NCBI GenBank assembly: GCA_018389105.1
Contig: JACATO010001453.1
Coordinates: forward strand, 62,001 to 126,000
Direction: 5' to 3'
Length of the DNA: 64,000 nt
Origin: Nautilus pompilius
Lineage: Eukaryota > Mollusca > Cephalopoda > Nautilida > Nautilidae
Shown: positions 1 to 12,160 of the stretch, in pieces
How positions within the stretch are numbered: position 1 is the stretch's first letter
Layout: each line of letters starts with the position of its first letter
Position numbers and translations under genes: made by a program
The notes under the pieces: model-generated
Databases searched by the model: none
The model's input: the letters and a program-made list of their open reading frames with translations, nothing else
Told to the model about the DNA's origin: nothing

Positions 1-2020
1 TTTAAACACTGCGCAGTTATTGTAAGATTCTGCTTCTACTGGGTTTAGTTTCCTATCAAGTTATTAAGATGACAGATCTTTCAACACGGTGGATGTAGAT
101 GAATGGGTTGGTTTATTTTTACAAAAGAAAAGTATATTTTTAAAAAAAACCCTTAATTTTTGGTTAATAGTTGTGAGAGGTATAGGATATTTAGACAAAA
201 AAAATTATAAATGGCTAAAGTTTTTTTTTTTTTTTTGTGAGCTTTTTCCACAGATTTCTAGTAATTTGCATTTTGTTTTGTTATTTTCCCAGTTTGCAGA
301 GTTTATAAGGGCTGATGCAGAGATCCACACTGATGGTTTTTTTAACCAGTAGAGTTAACATCTGACCTGAAGTTGGTGTAGTGACAAAAAGTCATTTTCA
401 TTGGGTATTTCAGCAGAACATTGAAAAAGAAATCTCAGTATTTCATCAGGCCAGGACAGCTTGTTCGAAGCTGCGAGAAATTACAGAACATTCTATATTT
501 CTGTTCTAATCTATTTTCTGTATTTTAAAATGAAACAACAAACTTTCCGCGTTTGTCTGTGTGGTTTATCTTGCAGCTTTAAAAATCTCCATTAAAAACA
601 CTGGTTGTTAAAATGGAACTAAAGAAAGAACCATTAAAATATTCTGTTGTTAGGTAGTAGAGTTAGAAAACAGTAATCGTTTGGTGGGGCTGTGGTCTTT
701 GGTTTATAAACTATCTCATTTTTGTCAGATGCTGGCTAATGCACCACACGACTTCAAATACTCCATTCTTGTTTTGCTTTATAGAGATTATATATAAGTT
801 GAACAATTTCTGTATACAATTTTGAAACTACCACTTACCGGCTTCTCCAATATATTTATCTGTTCCATGGCCTATTTGGGGCAAAACTACAGAATACACG
901 GAGTTTATAAAGTGCAGTACAAAAACAAATTATGGTGGGAGCAAAGAAAAGGTTAATGGCTTTAAATGACCTGTGCTTATTTGTTGGATGTCCCACAATG
1001 CAATGCGGTTTCCTTGTTTCTTTAATGGCAGTGACTGTTGTCTTTAGATGGTCACTGAAAAAGGCAAGAACTATGTCTAACACTGTCTTTCTGCATTAGT
1101 ACCCTACCACCCCCCCCTCTCTCCCAGGAATGTAGTAATGCTGTAATTTATGTCATCGGCTTATTAACTATTTTTCATTAAAGATAACCAAAGGAGATAA
1201 CAGAATGAAGTTTACAACAAATATAAAATGTGAAATCCCCTTTTGGGAAACAGAGAGTCTCTCATCATTTAGCTTTGAAAATATTCTGTTAAACTCTACT
1301 TTTGTTCCTCCCACCCAGCAGAATTTTACATTTACATTATGAAATACTGCTAAAGCTAACTGCATTACCATGGTAACCCAGGACCGCATTGCTCAGAAGT
1401 TGATTTATTGATTTGTACTTTCTCTTTACAGATAATGCAGGAGAGTTAATAATATGACAATTAACATTGATAGATGAGAAACAATGAGAAAACTAACATG
1501 CATGTAGATTTAGAATGAAACTGTCATAACATTACATTTAAAGCAGCTGAGTGATGTCACTGGACTGATCAGATGCTTACACATGAAATGTCAGTGAGTG
1601 GAGGATTGTTAATAAAAACTTGATTTTTGTGAATATTTGATCTTTACATAAATATTGCAACAGTACAGATTGTTGTCACATTTTTTCCCACCCTAGAATG
1701 CCTTACCTGAATCAGACTTGGATTTCTTGAGACTGCACTCACATTATACTGCCCTAGCAGTTTAGATCTGGGTTATCTTCTAGTTTACTTACTTTTTTTT
1801 TTTAAGCATCCCAGACAAGTCTTGAGCAGATGCATTATATGTGGAATTTTAACACCTTTATTCTTGTTGTCGTTCATCTTCTAGTATTCTTTATTGTAAA
1901 CGTTGAAAAGAAGTTTAATAAAAAAGAGAAAAGTTTATGTAAATTATTGGATATCTTTATAGATAATAAATTTATTTTAGTTTTTTAACTTGATGTGCCA
2001 GTTCAAACCACCTCTGCATC
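1..2020. other. AT-rich sequence, no gene recognised
   Basis: The stretch has many poly(T) runs, and its open frames are short and low-complexity. I see no coding similarity, splice-bounded exon or transposon end. It ends at the target-site duplication of the hAT-like element that starts at 2029. Confidence 0.5.
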
Positions 2021-2028
2021 TCTTAGAC

Positions 2029-3352
2029 CAGTGGTTCCCAACCAGGGGATAGCAAAGTGTTTTCTGGGAGGGTTGCGGAACTCTGGAAGTTTCAATTTTT
2101 GTCGTATGACTTAGTCAAGAAACTGTTCATGTGTGTGTATTTGTTTTGTTTATATGTACCGTATTTGCCAGCTTATAAAATGCACTTTTTTCCAGAAAAA
2201 AGTATACAAAAATTACCCTGTGTCCAATACGTTGGTATCACCGATGGGAGGCTGAGCACCGAAGGTGTAAGGCTTGTCTCCCATGGCAGGAACTCACGGT
2301 TGCATCACAGGCCTCTGCGGTGACACACTTGCATCACCACCACTCCACCCCACCCAGGTTTCCTGTCACTCTGCCACCCTCAATGAAACACAGACAATAC
2401 ACGCTGAACTTGAACTGCTACCACAGTAGGACTGATGCAATCGAGCCGCGCTCTCATTGGCTAACGCCATTGGGGCCTGCAGCAAAAAGACTTGGACCAC
2501 GATGCCTGGGGCAGAGCACGCTACAATGACTGGACTGTGACTTCAGCCGGACACACACTAGGCAGCTCGATTTTCGGCAAACTTGGGCACCAACATGACA
2601 CACCACACAGCTGTTCTGATGCGCAGATGTTGTTCTCCGAAAAATCACTAAAATAATTTTAAACAAATGTATGATGAAATGTACTAAAATTCTATTTTCT
2701 GATATAATATACAACATACTGTTTCTGTTGCTTTTTAGTTCAGGGAATATTTACATTGGTTTTTCTCCAATAATATTCATTTGAATTTGTATTGATTAAA
2801 TGTTTTTTTTTGTAGTTTTAAATTCCAATTTTGCTTTAATGGTTCTTCATGCTTTAAGTTTCAGCTTTAGTTAGTATAAATTAAGTTTATTCTTATTCTT
2901 TCTTTTTAGTCTAAAGATGAATGAAGCTTAGGGGCTGTCCAGTTAGTACGTACGCAAAAAGTTTTAAAAAAATTCACCTTACTCTCAATCGTCCACTTTG
3001 GCAACAGTCCCCTAAATTGGCTAGGTGCCACCCTACCATGCTTACTATTCCAAAGTTGAAATAACTTTAAAAAATTTAAAATTCTTTTAAATAATTAAAT
3101 TATCCTTTAAATATAATTGTAATATGATTATAATATAATATTAAAATATAAAATGAATTTTAAAATCTGGCACTAGTGTTGATGGAATTTTCAGTGTAAT
3201 TAGAAATATTCAAATAAAACTTATTTATTTGATTTTTTTTTTGCTAAATTTATTCTTTGATATTTTTTTACAATTATGGAAGTGTAGCAGGAGTCACAGG
3301 TCTTTTGAATATTAGAAAAGGTCCACAAGTCCAAAAAGGTTGGGAACCACTG
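2029..3352. mobile_element. Non-autonomous hAT-like DNA transposon with perfect TIRs and 8-bp TSD
   Basis: The left end reads cagtggttcccaacc and the right end is its exact reverse complement (15/15). Both sides are flanked by the same 8-mer, tcttagac (2021-2028 and 3353-3360), the target-duplication length of hAT elements. The termini resemble the Tip100/Zaphod type. No transposase remains inside, so the copy is non-autonomous. Its right end recurs at about 57.2-57.33 kb. Relative to that copy this one carries about 540 bp of extra sequence (about 2660-3205). The extra part includes a segment at about 2930-3013 with roughly inverted ends (aggggctgtcc and acagtcccct), possibly a small nested MITE. 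Confidence 0.88.
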
Positions 3353-3360
3353 TCTTAGAC

Positions 3361-4310
3361 AATATCTGGCTTGGCCTGTGTTGTCAGATCTCATGATGGA
3401 GCACTGCCACTTTGAAGTGCTGCTAGCTTCTGTAAGTTTTAAAATGAAATAAAAACACAGGGCCTCTGTTGCTTTTCTGATGAGACCAAAGTGGCTTTTT
3501 TAAAGCATAAAATAAAATTGTCTCAGCAAGAACGGAAACTAGGTTGATCGTTTACACGCTCCACGACCTTGGGGTAATGGTTGTATGGACTGTGTGCATC
3601 ATGGCTGGAGTTGGAATTTTATTTAACTTGGTTCAGCTTTCAGGAATCAACAAATTTTGGAAATCTACTTGCTCATGTGTCAGTGATACCCTGAGTGGCA
3701 TTGCTTTAAGTACTTGATTGCTCTTATTTTAAAAAAAATGGGGGGGGAGGTGGTTAAAATAAGCTACAGATTAGAAATCACTACTTGATTTTAAAAAAAA
3801 ATGTTATTTAAGTTAGTTTGTTTTTCTTAAAGGCCTCTTCCTGCCCATTTAACTCAGATGAACACTCATGGAAAGGGCAAAAAGCATTTTAGTTCATTGA
3901 TTAAAGGTATCAATACTTACAGCTACAAAGAATGACATCATAGCCACGAAAAATCTTGTCAGGGAAAAATCAAACATTTTAGTATTTCAGAAGTCTGGTT
4001 CCCAGCTAAAAAACACATTTACAAGCATCCAAGTGCATTAGGGAGTTGTTGAGTGTTAGCCAGTGAGTGCAGATGTACAGAATGCTTTCACTAGTAGAAT
4101 CATTGGTCTTTAAAAGATGAAAACCATTGAATACTTGTTTTGGGTAAAAGGAACTCTATATAAATTGTAAACTTCCTGCTCTTTTGGCCTACTCTATTAC
4201 CTTTTCCAAACCTTTCAATTAGTGACCCCTGACTTGGTGTTTTAAGTGGATCTCCAATCATGAGGTGCTTATCATTCATTCATTCTGAATTAATAATTAT
4301 TGCCCTGTTC
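3361..4310. other. Spacer between two hAT insertions, nothing recognised
   Basis: Anonymous AT-rich sequence with several poly(A) and poly(T) runs. No exon-like open frame, RNA gene or repeat end was seen. Confidence 0.45.
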
Positions 4311-4318
4311 CTGTAGAT

Positions 4319-6327
4319 TAGGAGTGAGGAACCTTTTTCATGGTAGGGGCCATATAGATATTCATCAAAATACTCACGGGCCACAGGCTACATTAGAAAT
4401 AGAAAAATTTGAAAAGAAAAAAAAATATAAATAAAAAAACCACAACCGACCTGCATTTCAATGCGATGGTTGGGATTTTTTTTTGCCTTGACTAACTGTA
4501 GGATATCAGATGGCTGTGACAACGTTGCAACTTGCAGCTGGTTCTTTAAGTTCACATCTGTCAGTCTGGAACGGAGATGGTCCTTTGCCAGAGAAATTTT
4601 TGAGAAGAACTGCTCACAGCGGTATGTGGTTCCAAATAGTGATGCCATTTTCAGGGCATGCTTTCTCACATTTGGGTACTCGTCGATGTTCACATTTTGT
4701 TTGTAGAATTCCAGAAGTTCCATGCTGGTGTGTCTGGCCTTGAGTTGAGTGGTGTTCTGCAGCTCAATGATTTCTAATTGCATGCACTCTGGCACATGGG
4801 CTGCGTCGTGATTGAATGGCGTTGCAAAGATGTTCAGATCCTGTTCTTTTGTTTTACTTCTCCAGCAAGTATGCACACACTGCTGTATACTCCACTGTTG
4901 AAGCAGGATTCTGTTCGTGAGGTTTGGGGAAATGCCCTGTATTCCCCTTCTGAAGTTGTCCTTGCCACAGATTCAATTTTGCTTCAAATGATTTCACATG
5001 TGAAAGGAGTGAAAACATAAGCTGGTTGGCCCCTTGCAGATTCACATTGAGCTCGGAGAGATGGTGTGTAATGTCAACCATGAACACCAGGTCACAGAGC
5101 CACTTAGCTCAGCCACTGATTTCCCCTTTGTGTGCTTCAAACTTTTCATTGTCTCCCTGAGTTCATAAAATCTCGTAAGCATTTTGTCCTTGCTCGGCCA
5201 ACACACTTCACAGTTACACCAGATCTCCGTGGTCAGCTTCCAGGCCTTTCAGTAACTCCTTGAACTGTTGGCTATTCAACCCTCGAGACTTATGAAGTTG
5301 ATGCAGGATACAACGGTTGTCATCACATTTTCAAACCACAGTGACTGTGCACACAGATTTTCCTGGTGGATTATGCAGTGACAGATAACAAAATTATTTG
5401 GATCAAAATTGAGATGTGTCATTTCCTTTTTAGTAGTGCTACCAAACCCCCTCTGGGACACCATCAGTTGTCACACCACTCAGACTTTCGATAGACAAAT
5501 CAGTCTTGCATTGCTGTCAAAACCTCAAAAATGTCCTCACCTCTAGTAGTGTCATGCACGGCAACCAAGGCAAGCAGGTCCCCTCGTGTCTTGAAGTCGT
5601 CAGTATTCCAAAAATGAAAATGGCCAGTTGGCTTGAGTTAGTTATGTCAGCTGTTTCATCCATGGCTAATGAGTAAAACTCAAACTTGGAAGCAGACTGT
5701 TTCAGAGACTTCTCAACTTCTTATGCCTTGTCGCTGATTCTATCCGACACGTCCTGTGAAACAAGAATGTTCTGGAATAACTTTAGCTTTTCTGGGACTA
5801 TTAACTCTGCAGTAGCAACCATGCACTCTTTCACAAATTCTCCTTCAGAATGCTGTCCCAGCCTTTTAGCGATGAGTTCGCTAACCATGTAACTGACCTG
5901 TGCAACACTATCCATCTCCTTTCGGGGCTTGGAGAAAACGGCTTTCTGAGCATCCAAATTTCTTCTGAGCACTTGGATTTTCTGAGTTTGCACTGGTCCT
6001 CGAAAGGCTTCATACCAGGGGTGTTTGGTAGCATGATGTTTCTTGAGATTCTCTTTTTCGAAAACTGAGAGCTTCATTACAGATCAAACAGTGGCTTGCC
6101 CTTCACCTTAATGAAAAAATAATCCTCTGTCCATTTGTCTTGAAACACAAGACACTCATCATCGACTTAACTTCGCTTCACTTCGCCATTTTCAAAGATA
6201 ACTAACCTTACTGCCAACACTTCGGTTGCTAGTCAGTGACACGTAGAAATTGCAATGGGCCATATGAAATTGAGAGGTGGGCCATAAATGGCTTGTTGGG
6301 GGGGGGGGCAGAGGTTCCCCACCCCTA
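4319..6327 (-). mobile_element. hAT transposon (GTF2IRD2/SCAND3-type), about 2.0 kb, decayed
   Basis: Termini are taggagtgaggaacc on the left and, read inward from the right, taggggtggggaacc (13/15 identical). The insertion is flanked by a perfect 8-bp duplication, ctgtagat (4311-4318 and 6328-6335). Length, terminus type and an internal broken transposase on the minus strand identify a formerly autonomous hAT. A short G run (about 6299-6308) lies just inside the right end. Confidence 0.9.
4388..6110 (-). pseudogene. hAT transposase pseudogene, GTF2IRD2-like
   Basis: Minus-strand fragments line up in N-to-C order but in different frames. About 6077-5721 is an N-terminal part preceded by a 'CLIC' cysteine pair and followed by 'HHATKHP', which looks like a BED-type zinc finger. 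About 5464-5276 and 5087-4854 are central parts. About 4876-4388 is the hAT C-terminal dimerisation region with 'NVRKHALKMASLFGTTYRCE' and 'LAKDHLRSRLTDVNLKNQL'. These motifs are typical of the hAT transposases annotated as GTF2I-repeat-domain 2-like. Frameshifts and stops separate the blocks, so no full protein can be made. Confidence 0.82.
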
Positions 6328-6335
6328 CTGTAGAT

Positions 6336-7915
6336 CTTTCTCCTGCAACAGTTGGGCGGAAGAGCAGTCATCAATAGATGAATAAAAAACATTTTCCTGA
6401 CAGTCAGAACTTTGTCTTGACACATGGGGCAGGTAATTAGTTCTTTTAGAAAATGTCTGAATCTTATACCATATTTCGCAGACCTAATACAAAATGGTAC
6501 TTTGGTTTTTGTAAAAGAAAAATCGAAAGCATGAAATCTTGAGTACAAGTCAAAAGAATACTGCTGTAACATTTTAACAACTGTACACTTGATTGTGTTT
6601 TAAAACCACATGATGATACTTCAGTCTGTCGTTTTGTTTTTTGAGCCCTTGAACTGAGAGTAGTAGTAGTAGTAGTGCAGGCCGGCCGTATGAATGCACA
6701 GAACCCTATTCTGCACATCTGTGACGCAAAACGTTGTGATCTTTTGAGAATCGTGGTGTAATCCATCCACACATTTGAAAAATATCAGAAGTTTACTGAA
6801 ATGAATGATATAGTAAAGCCATTACACACAAAAACTCTCTTGATGTTGTTGTTGTTATGGGATGAGTTATTACTAGATCCTAGTGATTTTTTTTAACTAT
6901 AAAATGTATATGGTGTGAAGTAATTAGAGAAAACCACTCTTAGGTGAGTCAAAGAAAGCAGGAAGATCTTCAGTATGTATGAAGCCCTGGTTAAATAAAT
7001 GAGTTTGTTTCCAACTCTTTACACAAGTAGTTTTAGTATTACAAATTTTACTGGGCAAAATATCTGTGAAGTACAGGAAAAAAAAAATTTTTTTTAACTT
7101 GGTTATTTACAGAGGCTGATGACCTTCCAGTCTAGGAATGTATATCTATACCAGTTTTCTCATTGAAGAAGAAGGATTTCTAGAGAATAACAGCTGTAGG
7201 GTAAAATATTTCACTACATTACAATATAAAACAAATTTTAAACATGGAATTTTACTACTATTTTTAAGTGCATTAATTTAATAATGAATAGTCTACAGAA
7301 TAAGATAGTACATTAGTACAGCAGTCCAGAGTCACGCCCCCCCCCCAAAAAAAAACATCGTGTCTTGGTGCTTGGATGCTTTTTTTCAATTTCAAAAATT
7401 CGTTTGTTTTTTTTTTTGGATAGAAAAATTCTAGAACCTTAACCATTGTAAGTTCTTTTTTTCCTTTATTACTTATGCCGTTAATCATTCCTTTAGGATA
7501 TAGGGATAAGATGCAGAGATATGTGAAATAAACCCCCTTTTTGTCACCTGTCATTAAAGCATGCCACCTCTAAACATGCCACATTAGAATTGTATAAGTG
7601 TCTGGGAAGTTAGCCAGCAGTTCTTTAACCAGGAACAGAGCTGTATTTTTTCTCCTTTTTTTGTTGTTGACATTATCAGTTCTCTGGAAACCTTTTTCTA
7701 ATAGTGATTTCTTTCTTTCATTATTAGGCGTAGTTATCTCTCGAGCTACATGATGATGATGTTACCACCAATGAAAAACTGCAAAAATGAAAGCCAGACA
7801 GATGTACTAAATGACATGAATCTTTAACTTTGAATAAATTTTTTTTTTTTTTTTGAATTTGCTAGAATTATTTTTATTTGTTTTTCCATTTAATGATAGT
7901 ATTAAAATTTAAAGT
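6336..7915. other. Spacer, no gene recognised
   Basis: Anonymous AT-rich DNA with a short AGT microsatellite near 6659-6676 and several homopolymers. The open frames are short and unlike any family I know. Confidence 0.4.
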
Positions 7916-7917
7916 TA

Positions 7918-9507
7918 CCATAATTTCTGGGTTATAAGAAGAGACTTTTTTTTACCGAAAGTCCAGGCCTCAACTTATAATCCAGATTGATGTGTGTGCG
8001 GATAGAATTAGAACTTCTCAATAACCTCATTATATATGGGGGTTGTGTTCCTGAGAATCACAATGGTAAACTTAATAACATGTAATAACAGAGGTTGCAT
8101 CAACTTTTTCCGCTTCAAGTGCTCACTCATTGGGCAGCATCTGTGCTGGAAAACAGATGCCGTCAGACCAACATCGGTCACGGTCCCACGCCTGCTGGGG
8201 TTGCCTTTGTCTTGGTGGTGTACGCCTCTGATATGCATTCCAACCGGTTCGATCATCCTCGTTATCAGTCACCGTTATTCATATTGCTTATTGTAAATAA
8301 TCAAGGCCCTGCAGAAGGTATTTTTGTTCCATTCCTTTATTTCAAACCTCTCCCACAGTGACTCATCCATCCTAACTGACTTTGCCTTATGTTCTCGAGA
8401 CATAACCCTGGGCATCCGTGGATAGGGATAGCGATGCTCCTCGTGATACTGAAATAAAACTGGATAGTGAGAGTGCATATAACAAGGGTCAACTATAATG
8501 AAAAAAAATGTGCTAAACCCAAAAAAATTGGCTGTAAATTTTATTTGAAACTACTTTGCAAACACCAGTTTTTTTCAGTAGGACCGGTGTTCATTTTTCA
8601 TTAAAGTCTGCTTTTGACAACAAACCACTGCCATCAGATCCATCTTGATCTTAATTGTGAGTATATTCGAGGTTTGTCAAAAAAGTATCCGTCATTATCT
8701 TTTCCCGAGGGAAGTAATGATGTTGGGGAGGCAAAAGTGTGCATGCATGGTTTTTGGCGGGCTTGCTGGATGCGTCAGTTGCTGTCAGCTAGCCATCGTG
8801 TGAGGTGCTGTACTACTTACTCATTGCATTTTCATTTCGCCCGTGATGACGGAACGTGTGGAGCAACGATCTTGCATCAAGTTTTGCTAAAATCTTGGAG
8901 ATACCCAAGCGGAAACAATTCGCAAAATTCAACAGGCTTTTGGTGACAATGCCATGGGTGTTACCCAAATAAAAGAATGGTATAACAGGTTCAAAGATGG
9001 CCACACATCGGTGGAGAGTGACCAGCGTTCTGGGAGGTCGTCAACAAGCCACAATGCAGTTGTTATCGGGAAAATGCAGATCTTGATAATGGAGGATTGT
9101 CGTTTGATGGCATTATGCTATCTGAAGTTGATCTCGCATATCAACATGTTAAAAAAATTATGCTATTTGGATATCCAAATTTTAATGTTTGCAGGGAATT
9201 TCAATGTGTTCTCCGTGATTCAAAACATGTCAAAAAACTATTTTAGCATTGGATTCAGAGGATTTATTCACAAACTAGTTCAATGACAAGTTCAAAAAAC
9301 GCTGATTAATATTCATGAGCGGGGAATTTCCGTGTATGCTCATTTTTTTGCTGTTTAGCAAGACTTCACGCAGTGTTCTGGCCGGTTTTGATCAGCTACA
9401 TCACCTTACCCGGCTCCGTCTTATTTATGGATGAAGTTAAGAAAGATGGGAGATTTAGCCCATTTGTTCTATAACCACCATCGACTTATATAACGCACAA
9501 ATTACGG
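7918..9507. mobile_element. TA-flanked DNA transposon, about 1.6 kb, probably composite
   Basis: The left end (TA then ccataatttctgggttata) and the inverted right end (TA then ccgtaatttgtgcgttata) match at about 16 of 19 positions and are bordered by TA, as in Tc1/mariner-type insertions. The interior is mixed: about 8025-8500 is non-coding, and from about 8670 there is sequence from a different mariner (next entry). This suggests one element inside another. Outer boundaries are supported by only one pair of imperfect repeats. Confidence 0.55.
8846..9290 (+). pseudogene. mariner transposase N-terminus, FLJ37770/GVQW3-like, broken
   Basis: From the ATG at 8846 the frame reads like the N-terminal helix-turn-helix of a mariner transposase ('MTERVEQRSCIKFC', then 'AETIRKIQQAFGDNAMG', 'VTQIKEWYNRFKDG', 'SVESDQRSGRSSTS'). 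Codon 15 is TAA where a CAA is expected, so the frame is interrupted after 14 residues. Downstream of about 9060 the similarity fades and the DDE/DDD catalytic core is absent. A candidate 5' terminus, ggtttgtcaaaaaagtatcc, lies near 8671. This is a dead, 3'-truncated copy. Confidence 0.8.
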
Positions 9508-10516
9508 TAGATGGAAGCATCTAGTGGAAACTGTACACAAATTGGGGACTGGAGTTTCTGAATTTATATTAAGTGTGAAAATGTTACAGTTCAACTTAGT
9601 GATTTCATTGTTTTATCAACATTTAACAGCTGGCTTTGAAAAAACAGAAAAAAAGCCTCAATCTGGTCACGACTTGCTTGGTACAGATTTTAAGTTAAAT
9701 ATCTGTATCATACACCCTGGAAGTGGTGGCAGAGCATCTGTAGTTTAATTTGTGTTACAGGATATACACAGGCTTTATCAGACATGTTGATACACTTCTG
9801 ACCTAATCTGATGAAAGCTATTCTCCATCCATAGATTAATAATAATAATATCTTTGTAATGTTTTTTATATCAAGTATCAAGTAATCATTTGCATCTTCC
9901 TTTCTTTTTAGAAAACAGAACTGATACTAACACAGCAGCAGAAAAATGAAAAGTATTCCTTTCCATGAGCCAGCCATAGATTAGTGTTTGGTAAAAAACA
10001 ATAGTTTAGTGAGAACAATTAAATATTGTTACATAAAGTTTAGTTTCTTTTCTACACCTATTGAATTAATTGAGAGTGAGGGTGGCTCTGCATGTCTAAG
10101 GAGTGGGTAGGTATGTTGTGGTATCTGGGTTGTCAGGCACCATGCTAACCAACCAGCCATCCGGTGTTTCAGTTCTTTCTTGAAGGTTTTGTTTTGGGTT
10201 TATTATTTTGAGATTTAGCACTTTAATCAAACCCATCATTGTGATAGCCACAGGAAAGATCACTAAAACATAGGTCCATTCATTATTTAGAGTATTAATG
10301 ATACAGTGATTGAGAAAAGCTAAAAATAACCCCAACTTCCACTAACCTGGTTAGATTAGTCTCATTCACAATTAATGCTGTTGTGTTGATCAAGTCTTGA
10401 TTTTATCCTTTGATGACTCTCTTATACTTTTATTTTAGAATTCCCACCAACCCCACCAACTCCATCGTTTTTTTTTTAAGTTTAAAACACTTGTTAGCAG
10501 TGAGTGCTGGAAATTA

Positions 10517-10517
10517 C

Positions 10518-10567
<50 letters not shown>

Positions 10568-10577
10568 TATTATTATG
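10517..10577. repeat. ATT trinucleotide microsatellite
   Basis: About 60 bp of nearly uninterrupted tat/att repeats. The open frame over it encodes only a run of tyrosines and is not a gene. Confidence 0.95.
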
Positions 10578-12019
10578 TTGGTAGCATATTAGATGATGGT
10601 GCAACTTTAATGGAAAACTGTACACAGGGTCGTTGAGTTTATACAGTGGCTGGCTTCAGCTTGAAAATCCTTCCAGCACCACAAAAAGACTTATAATCCA
10701 GGTCAATCCGCTGTTGCTACAACAGATTTGCCACTTCTGTATTTCCACCAGCTGATTTCCTAGAAACCCAACAATAAAATACTACAGGTTCGTGCAGGCC
10801 CTTGACTGGAGAACAGAGGGTTTGGCAGATCCGGTGCACTGGTGTAATTACCACAAGTAGAGTTCTTAAACTTAAAGTGATAGAATGGCCGATGACCAGG
10901 CATGCTCAGGTGTGAAACTGGTGTCTTAGAGGGAGAGAAATAATTTGAAAATTAGAAATCTTAAAGTCACCTCACCACAAAATTGGGAAACTTGTTATAA
11001 TCCATAAATCCAAAAAGCCCAACCTAATTTTTTCACATTTATACTGGATTATAAACATAATTCCACTGCATTGTAATAAAAAATGTGTTTTTGGGACTAA
11101 ATTATCCCGATTTCTTTACACACATTTTGTAGCAAAGCCCACTTTCTTCCCATGACATGACTGAGTAAGAAATTAGTAGAGTTTTCCTTAACTGTGCATT
11201 TGTTAAATCTGTTTCCAAGTGTCCAGCATGTCTTGTATCAATTTGTGTGTTGCTAGAATATGTAATAATCACCATATAGAAACTGTTCTTTGTCTTCATC
11301 CATTTATGACCATTGTTTTATACTTGAAAACTGTAGTCACCAAGTTTCACCTTTAGTCTCTGTCTCTCTGTGTTACATTCTCTGGCCTGGTAAAACTCAC
11401 TTTCTTGAACTGGTCTTATACGTTGCTGACATTTGTGTTTTCCCCTCTCATTAAGAAAAGAATGAGGAGTTCTAGCAGGGAATTCCAGTAGATCGGTTAG
11501 GTTGGTTGAAGTGGGAGTGCACTGGGCACCTTCACATTGGACGTAGTTTATAGTGTCATGCACCATGTGCTCACAAGCGGGAAAATAATTAACCTTACAG
11601 AAAGGTGCCTTCCTGCATAATTACCTGGTATGGGAGTGAGGCCACAGGTACAAACTAGATTCCTATTTACTTGATCATTGTTTCATTTCTCACTCAACTG
11701 TTTTAACGATCTTTTTTTTTTTTTAAATTTTATTCTTTGGAATGAATAGGTAAGGAAATCCAAGGACTCTTCAAGACTGTGAACCCTGTCTATGAATGCA
11801 GTGGTACCAGTTCGGCTAGATCTTAAGTGGAAGGTGAGCCTCATGCTGAGACCCAGTCGCAACACACATGATTTTTGGCAGAAGTGGGGGGGGGGTGGAG
11901 CATATTGGAAAAAATGCCCCAAAAGGACTTCAAGAGAGAAAGTGGCAGTTTCTATATAGTCAACTGTCCCCTCCCTGCTGAGGCATTGTTTCCCCCCAGA
12001 ATCATTTTCGCTTAAAATA

Positions 12020-12160
12020 CAGTGAACTCTGCTTATTAGCAACTTGGATAAACAGAACTACCAATTATTCTAAATTGTTTTTTGGAAACCAATCCTGGCC
12101 TATTTTTTTAGAGTGTACATGGATTTCAAACATTAGCAACAACATCTGCTTATCGATAAC
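12020..12160. mobile_element. Possible Tigger/pogo-type terminal fragment
   Basis: The sequence beginning acagtgaactctgcttatta, followed by aacttggataaacagaact, resembles the start of Tigger/pogo-type elements (cagtgaacc-tcgcttat...aacctcggat). A degraded echo (ctgcttatcgataacatt) follows near 12147. No matching opposite end or transposase was found, so this is a weak call on a fragment. Confidence 0.35.

Noticed and set aside
10410..10592. 60-codon frame with a long run of tyrosines
   Set aside because: It is the translation of the ATT microsatellite.
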